Shown here: piece after piece, positions 23,013 through 30,732 of the stretch
Layout of the letters: each line of letters starts with the position of its first letter
Position numbering within the stretch: position 1 is the first letter of the stretch
NCBI RefSeq assembly: GCF_014287675.1
Contig: NZ_JACOPQ010000003.1
Span: 186,001-250,000 of the forward strand
Source: Lawsonibacter faecis
GTDB lineage: Bacteria > Bacillota > Clostridia > Oscillospirales > Oscillospiraceae
Length of the DNA stretch: 64,000 nt
Reading direction: 5' to 3'
Translations under genes and position numbers: made by a program
The notes under the pieces: generated by a model
Told to the model about the DNA's origin: nothing
What the model saw: only the letters and a program-made list of their open reading frames with translations
The model's database searches: none

Positions 23013-24844
23013 CAGTCGTCCCCCCCTTCCTCCAGGAGGACCCGGTCCTCGCTGTTCATCTGAATGTCGTAAATGCGCCTATAGATGCCGCCCCTCTCCA
23101 TAAGCTGGGCGTGGGTGCCCTCCTCGGCCACCCGGCCGTCCTCCAGGACCAGGATGCGGTCGGCCTGCATGAGGGTGGTGACGCGGTGGGAGATGAGGAC
23201 CACGGTGCTGCCCTCCTCGTGCTCCCTGAGGGCGGCGCGGATCTGCGCGTCGGTCTCGGCGTCCACTGCGGAGAGGGAGTCGTCAAAGACCATGATGGGC
23301 GCGCCCTGCATCAGCATCCGGGCGATGGCCACGCGCTGCTTCTGCCCGCCGGAGAGGGTGACCCCCCGCTCCCCCACCATGGTGTCGTACCCCAGGGAGA
23401 GCTCCGCCATGGCGGCGTCCACGCAGGCGGTGGCTGCGGCGGCGCGGACCTCCTCCAGGCTCGCCATGGGCCGTGTGGCCTTGATGTTCTCCTCGATGGT
23501 GCGTGAGAAGAGGAAGGGCTCCTGGAGGACCATGCCGATGTTCCTGCGCAGGTATTCCCGGGGAATGCTGCGGATGTCCACGCCGCCGATGGTGATGCGC
23601 CCGCCGCCCTCAGGAAGGTCGTAGAGCCTGTCCAGAAGGTGCATGAGGGTGCTCTTGCCGCTGCCCGTACCGCCAAGAATGGCGAAGGTGGACCCGGCAG
23701 GGATAGTAAAGGAAATATCCTTAACGGTACTCCCCTGCTCCTCATAGCCGAAGGATACGTGGTCGAAGACGATATCCCGGTCCATGGGCGGCTCCACCGG
23801 CTCCGCCGGGCCGGGCTCCTCCTTGGCGTCCAGGATATATTTTACGCGGTCGATGGACACGCCCGCCTTGCTCATCTCGGAGAGGATGCGGCCCAGTGCC
23901 CGCACAGGCCAGACCATGGCCGCGTTATAGGACATAAAGGCCAGGAATTCGCCGGCGGTGACGCCGCCGCCCACGGTCTCGTACACGCCCACCAGCAGGA
24001 CGGTCATAATCTGCAGCCCGGTGATGAGGTCGCCGCTGGCCCAGTACGCGCTCATCAGCTTGCCCAGCTTGATCCAGAGGTCTGTAAAGCGTTGATTCTT
24101 TACATCAAAGCGGTCAATCTCGTACTGCTCCCGGCCAAAGGCCCGGACCACCCGGACGCCGGTCAGGTTCTCCTGAACGGTGGTGGAGAGCTCCCCCTCC
24201 GCCTCGTCGGCGGCCAGGAAGCGCTTTGCAATCTTGGTGTAGAAGAAGAAGGAGTAGCCCATGATGATGGGCAGGAACCCCAGGGCCACCAGTGAGATCT
24301 TCACATTCATGGAGAACATCACAACGAGATAGAAAACGACCATAAAGGCGGTGCGGAAGACCTCCAGGAGCTGGTTGGTGACAAAGTTGCGGATAACGTC
24401 CACGTCGGAGGTACAGCGCTGGATAATCTCGCCGGTCTGGTGGGCTGTGTGCCAGGAGAAGGGCAGCTTTTGAATATGGTCGTAGAGTCCGTCCCGCAGG
24501 CCCTTGACGAAGTTCTCCGAGCATTTTGCGGTCCAGATGCGGGAGAGGTAGTTGCACACCCCGGAAAGGACCGCCGCCGCCAGAATGGCCGCCGCCGCCA
24601 GGATGAGTCCGCGGGTAAGCTCCAGACTGTCCAGCCTCAGGAGGGACACCAGCGGTTCCGGCAGGGCGAAGGGCTCCGGGCCGATGACGGAGTCCACGGT
24701 GGTGCGGATAATCTGGGGCGTGGCGGCATTGAAGACCGTGTTGAGCATGGAGAGGGTCAGCGCGCCTGTGAAGAGCCAGAGGCTCGGACGCAGAAAGCGC
24801 CATATCAGGGCGGCCTTGCCGCCCCCGGTCTGTGTCGGGTCCAT
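23012..24844 (-). CDS. Heterodimeric ABC exporter subunit A (degenerate ATPase site)
   Basis: 610 aa from the ATG at 24844, with AAAGGAGG upstream; an in-frame extension upstream to 24955 would run through a terminator hairpin and is rejected. Transmembrane domain 1-330, then Walker A GGTGSGKST, perfect signature LSGGQKQR, and Walker B IMVFDDSLSAVD in which the catalytic Glu is Asp. It is the first gene of the operon and lies downstream of a leader with a short peptide and a terminator, so it is probably induced by attenuation. Same length as its partner. Confidence 0.9.
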   Translation of the reverse strand: MDPTQTGGGKAALIWRFLRPSLWLFTGALTLSMLNTVFNAATPQIIRTTVDSVIGPEPFALPEPLVSLLRLDSLELTRGLILAAAAILAAAVLSGVCNYLSRIWTAKCSENFVKGLRDGLYDHIQKLPFSWHTAHQTGEIIQRCTSDVDVIRNFVTNQLLEVFRTAFMVVFYLVVMFSMNVKISLVALGFLPIIMGYSFFFYTKIAKRFLAADEAEGELSTTVQENLTGVRVVRAFGREQYEIDRFDVKNQRFTDLWIKLGKLMSAYWASGDLITGLQIMTVLLVGVYETVGGGVTAGEFLAFMSYNAAMVWPVRALGRILSEMSKAGVSIDRVKYILDAKEEPGPAEPVEPPMDRDIVFDHVSFGYEEQGSTVKDISFTIPAGSTFAILGGTGSGKSTLMHLLDRLYDLPEGGGRITIGGVDIRSIPREYLRRNIGMVLQEPFLFSRTIEENIKATRPMASLEEVRAAAATACVDAAMAELSLGYDTMVGERGVTLSGGQKQRVAIARMLMQGAPIMVFDDSLSAVDAETDAQIRAALREHEEGSTVVLISHRVTTLMQADRILVLEDGRVAEEGTHAQLMERGGIYRRIYDIQMNSEDRVLLEEGGDD

Positions 24845-24897
24845 GGGGACCTCCTTTCTCGCGGGGCGGCAGAACCGCCCCCTACACTCATTTGGGT

Positions 24898-24928
24898 ACA
24901 AAAAAACCGCGGCAAGCAACGCCACGGC
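24898..24928 (-). terminator. Attenuator hairpin in the ABC exporter leader
   Basis: On the minus strand CCGTGGC and GCCGCGG pair (7 bp, one G-U) and are followed by seven T residues. It stands between the leader peptide and the first exporter gene, 54 nt before its ATG, so transcription of the exporter must pass it. A second hairpin (GGGGGCGG/CCGCCCC) lies just before the ribosome site. Confidence 0.7.
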
Positions 24929-24989
24929 AACCTGATCTATAAGCGCTCCCGGCATCCGGGCGCAGCGGCTGGTCGTCCACGGGTCGTAC

Positions 24990-25046
24990 CTATTCTGTTC
25001 TCACCCGCTTCGTTCCAAACATCCCGAACACCCTTTCCGCCGTCAT
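24990..25046 (-). CDS. Putative 18-residue leader peptide of the ABC exporter
   Basis: The small frame encodes MTAERVFGMFGTKRVRTE; an internal ATG at 25022 with AAAGGGTG upstream would give a 10-residue form. It lies upstream of the attenuator terminator and ends in K-R-V-R-T-E. Arg-X-Arg motifs are known arrest sites for ribosomes bound by macrolides. Leader-peptide attenuation controls several heterodimeric exporters such as BmrCD. Translation is not proven; the size is near the limit of what can be argued by eye. Confidence 0.45.
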   Translation of the reverse strand: MTAERVFGMFGTKRVRTE

Positions 25047-25248
25047 CTCGAAAATCTGTTTCTCTACTCTAACCCAGGGCGTGGAATTTGTCAAGAGGAA
25101 GCGGTGGACGGACAGCAGAAAAGCGGAAATTGATAAGGCCGCGGAGGCTCTCCAATGAATCCGTATCCGTCCCAGAACCGAACGGGGCTCTTTTCCCGCC
25201 GGGCTTTCACATTTCAGTTCTTATTTTCTGTCCGTCTCAATCATAGCC

Positions 25249-25288
25249 GCAGCCCCGGCCATGTCCTTTCGGACACAGCCGGGGCTGC
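25249..25288 (-). terminator. Terminator of the flavoprotein reductase gene
   Basis: An 11-bp GC stem (GCAGCCCCGGC with complement) extended after a small bulge by TGTCC/GGACA, loop TTTC. It lies 38 bp after the stop; the following run is only weakly T-rich. The stretch 25050-25250 holds no gene that I can support. Confidence 0.72.
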
Positions 25289-25325
25289 ATGACTGAAGAG
25301 TAAAATATAAGCTGACTGGTTCGGT

Positions 25326-27713
25326 TTAGCCCTCAAGGTCCTCCACGGCAGCCTTGCCGGCAATCCGGCCGGAGGTGTAGGCCCAGCCCTGGGCCGCGCC
25401 GCCATAGGTGACGTACTCGCGCTGCTCGCTGAACAGAACGCCCAGGGAGTCGGTGCCCACCGCGTACAGGCCGTTGATGGGCGTGGCGTTGTCGCTGCCC
25501 AGAACCTGCATGTCGGTGTTCACGTCCAGGCCGCCCACGGTGGAGTAGATGTAGGACGCGCCCACGAAGGCGTAGTAGGGACCCTCATTCGCGATGGACA
25601 TGGTGAGGTAGTCGGCGCTCTTGCCGAACTCGGTGTCCTCGCCGGCGGCCACAGCTGCGTTGTAACGGCCGACATTTTCAGTCAGGGTGGCGGGGTCCAT
25701 GCCAGTGATCTCGGCCAGCTCCTCCAGGGTGTCCGCCTTGTAGGCGATGCCCTTCTCGATGCACAGGTCGATGACGTCGTAGACCTCGGGGATGGGCTTG
25801 CCGCCGTCGATGCCGCCCTGGCAGGTCAGGTCGTCGCCGAAGCCCGCGCCGGGCAGGCCGTTCTCCTTGACGGACTGGAAGTAGTCGTCGGACCAGATGG
25901 TGTAGTACCTGGGACCGGACTTCCAGGTCTGGAAGGTGCCAGCCTCGTTGGAAAAGCGAGCGCCGTCCATGCCCACCTGGAGGGCGTAGGCCGCGCTGGC
26001 GAGGGCGTTGGGGAAGTCGTTGAGGGAGTTGCGGCGGGGCAGCGCGGACCAGAAGCCCACGTCGTTCTCATCGCCCACGATCTCCACGGGGTACTCGTGC
26101 AGGGTGATGGGCGCGCCCTGGAGATGGACCATGGGGGGCATGCCAATGTTATAGGTACCCGCGCCGATATCCAGTGCGGAGGCGAAGATCTTGCCGTCGT
26201 TCTGGGTCATGCCGTACATATTCCAGGCGCCCTGGAGGGGGTAGTACTCGTTGGAGAGGTACTGCTCCTGGAGCTCGGCGTTGTTGGAGAAGCCGCCGGT
26301 GGCGGTAATGACCGCCTTGGCGTTGATGGTGTACTCGGTGCCGTCGTAGCCCACGGCCTTCACGCCGGTGACGGTGTTGGACGCCTTATCGTAGATAAGC
26401 TCGGTGCCCTCGACCTCCAGGAGGTACTTGCCGCCCAGCTTCTCATAGTCGGCGATGATGGCGTCGAACATCTCGCCGGTCTCCTTCTTCCAGTTACCGT
26501 AGCCCTGGCCGGTGTACTGGAACTTGCAGTAGAAAATGTCCTCAGGCGTGAAGCCGCGCTGAGGGCCGCCGTACTCCCAGCCCTCGCCGTCGGGGGAACC
26601 CTCGCCGTAGTCGAAGCCGTGGCTGATGAGCCAGTCGATGGTGGGGCCGGACTCCTCAAAGAAGAGGTCCAGCAGCTCCTGCTTGGCGTCGCCCTTGGTA
26701 AAGTTGTTCCAATCGGCCTTCATGGCCTCGGCGTCCACGTAGTCCTTGCCGCCGTGGTAGGTGGCGTCGTATTCAGGGGCGTTGATGCCCATGGTGTCGG
26801 CGGTGATGCAGGAGGTGCCGCCGTACTTGCCGGCCTTGTCGATGGCCAGGACGGAGACCTTGGAGGCGTCGCCCCCGTTGGCAGCGTACATGGCCTCGGC
26901 GGCGCTCATGGCGGCGGCGGTGCCGGAGCCGCCCATACCCACCACCAGGATATCGGTGTCGATGGTCTCCTGCTTGCCGACCTTCTCGGGCACGGTGTAG
27001 AAGCTCTCGATGGCGCTCTCGTCCGCGCCGCCCGCGGCCAGGGCGTCCTTCAGCGCGGCCTCGGTGGCCAGCTTGATGCCGGTGCTGGAGCCGGTGGCGC
27101 CGGTGATGGCGTCCACCCGGACGGATTGGGCGTCCAGCATGCGGGGAACAATCTTCTCCATGGCGGCGGTGACAAACGGGTAGGTCTCGGCGTTCTCGCC
27201 CAGCTCGATCTTCTCAATGGCGGTCTCGCTGACGGTGACCTTCACCTCCAGGGGCTGGAGGAGAGAGAAGCCGCTGGCAGTGGCCGTGTACGTGCCGGGC
27301 TTCATGGCGACCGCGCCGGCAGTGGGCTCGCTCTCGCCCTTGGCCTCGGCGATGGCGGCCTTCACGGCGCTCTTGATGGCGTTGGAGGTCATGGTGGCGC
27401 CGGAGGTGCCGTCCACGTCGGCGCTGTTCGCCTCTTTAATCTTGCCGGGGAGTTCCTTGAGGGCGTTGCCGCCGATATTCTCGGTCTCGCTCTCGCCCAC
27501 GGCGGCCACGTCGGTGATCACGCCGTCGGTGAAGGTGACGGTGACGCTCACCTCGCCGCCGTAGCCCTGGGCGGTCTTGGTGATGGTCTTTACCTCGGGC
27601 GCGGCAGACGCGCTTGGGGTAGGGGTCGGCTCCGCCTCCTTGGGCGTACAAGCTGCCAGAGACAGCACCATAGCGCCCGCGAGAAGCAGGGAGCCCAGCT
27701 TCTTCGTGTTCAT
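25326..27713 (-). CDS. Extracytoplasmic FMN/FAD-binding lipoprotein reductase (fumarate/urocanate reductase type)
   Basis: 795 aa. The signal peptide ends with the lipobox LAAC (Cys22), then a Pro/Ser/Thr linker. Two FMN_bind domains follow, each with a flavinylation-type motif: DGTSGATMTS (about 100) and DAITGATGSS (about 205). From about residue 255, DILVVGMGGSGTAAAM begins a FAD-binding fold of the fumarate reductase/UrdA class, ending in SEQREYVTYGGAAQGW and GRIAGKAA. Such surface flavoproteins pass electrons from the membrane to an external organic acceptor. Start at 27713 with GAGGAGG upstream. Its promoter is preceded by a palindrome also found near the MalT-like regulator at 37.4-39.9 kb. 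The acceptor is unknown. Confidence 0.88.
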   Translation of the reverse strand: MNTKKLGSLLLAGAMVLSLAACTPKEAEPTPTPSASAAPEVKTITKTAQGYGGEVSVTVTFTDGVITDVAAVGESETENIGGNALKELPGKIKEANSADVDGTSGATMTSNAIKSAVKAAIAEAKGESEPTAGAVAMKPGTYTATASGFSLLQPLEVKVTVSETAIEKIELGENAETYPFVTAAMEKIVPRMLDAQSVRVDAITGATGSSTGIKLATEAALKDALAAGGADESAIESFYTVPEKVGKQETIDTDILVVGMGGSGTAAAMSAAEAMYAANGGDASKVSVLAIDKAGKYGGTSCITADTMGINAPEYDATYHGGKDYVDAEAMKADWNNFTKGDAKQELLDLFFEESGPTIDWLISHGFDYGEGSPDGEGWEYGGPQRGFTPEDIFYCKFQYTGQGYGNWKKETGEMFDAIIADYEKLGGKYLLEVEGTELIYDKASNTVTGVKAVGYDGTEYTINAKAVITATGGFSNNAELQEQYLSNEYYPLQGAWNMYGMTQNDGKIFASALDIGAGTYNIGMPPMVHLQGAPITLHEYPVEIVGDENDVGFWSALPRRNSLNDFPNALASAAYALQVGMDGARFSNEAGTFQTWKSGPRYYTIWSDDYFQSVKENGLPGAGFGDDLTCQGGIDGGKPIPEVYDVIDLCIEKGIAYKADTLEELAEITGMDPATLTENVGRYNAAVAAGEDTEFGKSADYLTMSIANEGPYYAFVGASYIYSTVGGLDVNTDMQVLGSDNATPINGLYAVGTDSLGVLFSEQREYVTYGGAAQGWAYTSGRIAGKAAVEDLEG

Positions 27714-27768
27714 GCTAGTTTCCTCCTCTTAACTTTATTTCCTGGCGGAAATAGTTTGATGCAAAATT

Positions 27769-27797
27769 AACATAGCAGATTGCAAATTCAAAATCAA
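27769..27797 (-). promoter_or_regulatory. Promoter of the flavoprotein reductase
   Basis: On the minus strand TTGATT (27792-27797) and TATGTT (27769-27774), spacing 17 bp. The weak -10 and the palindrome centred about 60 bp upstream of the expected start point suggest an activator-dependent promoter. Confidence 0.6.
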
Positions 27798-27812
27798 GGC
27801 GTTTTCCCATAA

Positions 27813-27830
27813 CCTATCACAAGTGATAGG
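27813..27830. promoter_or_regulatory. Palindromic operator CCTATCAC-AA-GTGATAGG
   Basis: A perfect 8+2+8 palindrome. Its 7-bp arms CTATCAC/GTGATAG recur at 40094-40111 upstream of the MalT-like LuxR regulator and nowhere else that I found in the window. It could serve the reductase on the minus strand, the HAD gene on the plus strand, or both. Confidence 0.7.
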
Positions 27831-27975
27831 GGGAGTTGATAGTCCCCTGTTGGTCAAGTCGCCAAAAGGAGAGGAAGGGCCCCGCAGGGTATGGCGCGGC
27901 GGGCGGCGGAGTTGTATAATGGACGCTAATCTGCAATGAAATTTCAACAGCCAAGACAGAGAAAAGGTGGATTTT

Positions 27976-28629
27976 ATGCGATATGATACGGTCATTTTCG
28001 ACCTGGACGGGACGCTGCTGGACACGCTTCAGGATCTGGCCGACAGCGTCAACTACGCGCTGAACGTCAATGCCCTGCCCCAGCGTACTGTGGACGAGGT
28101 GCGCCGCTTCGTGGGCAGCGGGGTGGCCCGGCTCGTGGCCCGGGCGGTGCCCGAGGGCACGCCGGAGAACCTGGTGTCCAAGGTGCTGGCCGACTTCCGG
28201 GCCCACTACGTCCTCAACATGGAGAACCGGACCGCCCCCTACCCGGGTGTGCTGGAGCTGCTGCGGCGGCTGCGCGCGGAAGGCTTTCACCTTGCCATTG
28301 TCTCCAACAAATTCGACGCCGCCGTGAAGGGCCTGGCCCAGGCCTATTTTGAGGGGCTGCTCCCCGTCGCTATCGGCGAGGCCGCCGGGATTTCCCGCAA
28401 GCCCGCGCCGGACACGGTGTTCAAAGCCCTGAGGGAGCTGGGCGCGGACGCCGGCCGGGCCGTCTACGTGGGCGATTCCGACGTGGACATCCAGACCGCC
28501 GGCAGCGCCGGCCTCCCCTGCATCTCGGTGTCCTGGGGCTTCCGGGACCGGGCCTTTCTGCTGGAGCACGGGGCCGGGTTGATCGTGGACGACACCGAGG
28601 CGCTGTACCGGGCGCTGACGGCGGAATAG
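27976..28629 (+). CDS. HAD-superfamily hydrolase (phosphoglycolate phosphatase-like)
   Basis: 217 aa from the ATG at 27976, with AAAGGTGG upstream. HAD motif I is FDLDGTLLDT (nucleophile and acid/base Asp), motif II IVSNK, motif III Lys in GISRKPAPDTV and motif IV VGDSDVDIQTA. The cap inserted after motif I is helical, as in the Gph/PGMB group. Soluble. It is divergent from the reductase gene and shares the 260-bp region with the palindromic operator. A housekeeping phosphatase is the simplest reading, but the exact substrate is unknown. Confidence 0.87.
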   Translation: MRYDTVIFDLDGTLLDTLQDLADSVNYALNVNALPQRTVDEVRRFVGSGVARLVARAVPEGTPENLVSKVLADFRAHYVLNMENRTAPYPGVLELLRRLRAEGFHLAIVSNKFDAAVKGLAQAYFEGLLPVAIGEAAGISRKPAPDTVFKALRELGADAGRAVYVGDSDVDIQTAGSAGLPCISVSWGFRDRAFLLEHGAGLIVDDTEALYRALTAE

Positions 28630-28656
28630 AACATAGCTGAGGTTTTTTGACAGTCT

Positions 28657-28691
28657 GAAGCGGGGCCATGCAACTTGCATGGCCCCGCTTC
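28657..28691. terminator. Bidirectional terminator between HAD and GntR genes
   Basis: A 17-bp perfect stem GAAGCGGGGCCATGCAA with complement and a one-base centre, between the convergent genes. Confidence 0.88.
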
Positions 28692-28701
28692 TTATACGCT
28701 C

Positions 28702-30162
28702 TTATTCCATCCCGGAGAGTTCCGCCGGGGCGGCAACCGCCTCTGCGCCGGCCACCTTCAGCTCCAGCAGGGTCTGCTTTGACGTACGGAAATTGTCCGC
28801 GGCCACCCGCCGGAAAAGCTGGGCAAAGCACGCGCCGTCGCGCTGAGTCAGACTCTCCCGGAGCTGCGAGGAGAGGGCGGACCAGCAGTCCACCCGCTCC
28901 TCCCCGGTCTCGTTCAGCCGCAGCACGCTCCCCTTCAGCAGCTGAAGGGTGATCTTTCCGTAGATCTCACGGACGGCCGCAAGGGGACACTCCCGCGTCA
29001 CCGCCTGCAGGCAGGCGCTGATGGCGTTTACCATACCGGCCTTCCGGTCGCCCGACGACACCGCGTCAGTCAGTCCCCGGAGGGTCTCTCCGCTCAGGTG
29101 GGGAAAGGTATACTCCAGCACCGGGGCGCAGGTGAGGGCGAAGAGCTGAACCGCCTCCAGGAAGTCCAGCAGGTTCTCGTCCAGCATCAGGCCCCTGCGT
29201 TTTTGCAGCAGCGTCGCATCCCCGGCGAAGATCACCCGGGTGCCCACGCCGTTGATGGTGGCGGTGACGCCCAGCTGATTCAGCACGCCGACGGTCCGCC
29301 GGATGGTGATCGTCGACACATGGTAGATGTCCGCCAGCGCCCCAACCGAGGGCAGGAGCGTTCCCACCGGATACTTCCCCTGATTAATCCCACAGACCAA
29401 ATCGATTGCGATAACGTCGCAGTAGCGGGTACGCCCCTTGTTCGGCTCCCACTGGAAGGCCGCCGGGGCTTCTGCGGCGCTTGCCGCCGCCCCGTCCAGA
29501 AATTGCTCGGGAAGCGCAAAAAAGCGCTGTGCCGCGTCCCGCTGCCGCCGAAACGCCGCGGAGAAGTTCCCCCCTTCACAGTCCTGCAGGCTCCGCAGCG
29601 TCCCCTCCGACAGCTCCCGCAGAAGGACGCCGCTCTCCCCGCCGGTCTGCTCTGAGAGGATATCGAGGAGCGCGCTCCCGGCGAACGCGCCCACGTCGTA
29701 GTAGAGACTCAGCACGGTCCGGCTCCCCAGGGCCCTCAGCGCCCTCTCAAAGCCTCTGTACAGGTACTTCGCCCGCTGGGCGCACTCGGCATCCGCCTCC
29801 GGCGGTGCCGGCAGCTGCCCAGACTCCATCCGGCAAATTCCCTCCACTGTAATGGCGGGTGAGAGTAACTCCAGGCTCCTGCAGAGATCCGCCAGCGCCA
29901 GCGCCCGGGCGCGGAAGACCGGGCTGTCCAGGTAGTTATGATAGGGCTTGGCAATCACCAGCGTCTCCCTCCCGCGGCAGAGCTGCACCAGCCCCGCCCG
30001 CTCCAGCGCCTTGAGGGCCCGCTGCGCCGGGCAGTAGGACACGCGAAAGCGCCGGGCGATCTCCTGTACGGAGGGGAACCGCTCGCCGTCGTCGAAAAAA
30101 CCAAGCTGGATCTGTCCCGCGAGGCTGCGGTATATCGTCTGTTCCTGACTGTTGATTGACAT
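28702..30162 (-). CDS. GntR-family regulator with two winged-helix domains
   Basis: 486 aa. An N-terminal GntR winged helix (residues 5-75: FPSVQEIARRFRVSYCPAQR, ALKALERAGL) is followed about 170 residues later by a second one (about 245-315: GTLLPSVGALADIYHVST, ITIRRTVGVLNQLGV). The segments between and after are helical, without a recognisable UTRA, FCD or aminotransferase domain. One polypeptide with two GntR DNA-binding heads is unusual, because GntR proteins normally dimerise from single heads. A minus-strand TATAAT lies at 30185-30190. Targets unknown; it is divergent from the c-di-GMP cassette, which it might control. Confidence 0.75.
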   Translation of the reverse strand: MSINSQEQTIYRSLAGQIQLGFFDDGERFPSVQEIARRFRVSYCPAQRALKALERAGLVQLCRGRETLVIAKPYHNYLDSPVFRARALALADLCRSLELLSPAITVEGICRMESGQLPAPPEADAECAQRAKYLYRGFERALRALGSRTVLSLYYDVGAFAGSALLDILSEQTGGESGVLLRELSEGTLRSLQDCEGGNFSAAFRRQRDAAQRFFALPEQFLDGAAASAAEAPAAFQWEPNKGRTRYCDVIAIDLVCGINQGKYPVGTLLPSVGALADIYHVSTITIRRTVGVLNQLGVTATINGVGTRVIFAGDATLLQKRRGLMLDENLLDFLEAVQLFALTCAPVLEYTFPHLSGETLRGLTDAVSSGDRKAGMVNAISACLQAVTRECPLAAVREIYGKITLQLLKGSVLRLNETGEERVDCWSALSSQLRESLTQRDGACFAQLFRRVAADNFRTSKQTLLELKVAGAEAVAAPAELSGME

Positions 30163-30293
30163 CTTGCACCGCCTTTCCTGCTCAATTATAACGGTATTTT
30201 GAGTTTATTTCCATATATTCGAGCAAAAAAGCAGGATTCAACATTCAGACCCGTTGTAATTCAATTTCTTTGTCTCAATTTGCAACAATGTGA

Positions 30294-30322
30294 TTGTCTC
30301 TTTCGATATCTTGGACTATAAT
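30294..30322 (+). promoter_or_regulatory. Promoter of the phosphorelay/c-di-GMP cassette
   Basis: TTGTCT (30294-30299) and a perfect TATAAT (30317-30322) spaced by 17 bp, 34 bp before the GTG of the Hpt gene. No terminator follows until 37350, so four genes may share this transcript. Confidence 0.72.
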
Positions 30323-30356
30323 GTATCAATATATTATGATCAAAGGGGATGGTCCG

Positions 30357-30710
30357 GTGAACTTGAGAGAATGCTACGCCGCCGCTGCCGCCGATTACGA
30401 CGACGTGATGCGCAGATTTATGAGTGAAAACCGGGTTGATCGTTTTCTGACCATGTTCCTCAGGGACGGCAGCTTCGAGCTGCTCTGCTCCGCCATGGAT
30501 GCGGGGGATTATCAGGACGCCTTCCGCGCGGTACATACAATCAAGGGCATCTCCATGAATCTCAGTCTGAACGCCCTGCGTGACGCCTGCATAGAGCTGA
30601 CGGAAAATCTGCGCGCCGGGACGCCCGACGACCGCACCCAGCCGTGCTTTGACCGGGTCCGCGAGGAGTACCACCGGACCCGCGCGGCCATTCGCAGCCA
30701 TTTGAATTAA
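30357..30710 (+). CDS. Stand-alone Hpt phosphotransfer protein
   Basis: 117 aa from the GTG at 30357, with AAAGGGG 8 nt upstream. A four-helix Hpt domain is indicated by AFRAVHTIKGISMNLSL, in which the His is the phospho-acceptor and the small residues after it pack against the receiver. Hpt proteins relay phosphate from hybrid kinases to final receivers. Here the next genes encode a receiver-output protein and a hybrid kinase, so it is the likely shuttle between them. Confidence 0.85.
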   Translation: MNLRECYAAAAADYDDVMRRFMSENRVDRFLTMFLRDGSFELLCSAMDAGDYQDAFRAVHTIKGISMNLSLNALRDACIELTENLRAGTPDDRTQPCFDRVREEYHRTRAAIRSHLN

Positions 30711-30732
30711 GCGCCCGGGACACGGGTGGGAG

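Noticed and set aside
24845..24955. Longer start of the first ABC exporter gene at 24955
   Set aside because: The extension would be translated across an intrinsic terminator and the GGAGG site belonging to the ATG at 24844.
24845..25080. T-box riboswitch upstream of the ABC exporter
   Set aside because: GATGACGGCGGAAAG recalls a T-box start, but the AGAGAG-like bulge and the GGTGGNACCGCG antiterminator are absent. A leader-peptide attenuator explains the layout better.
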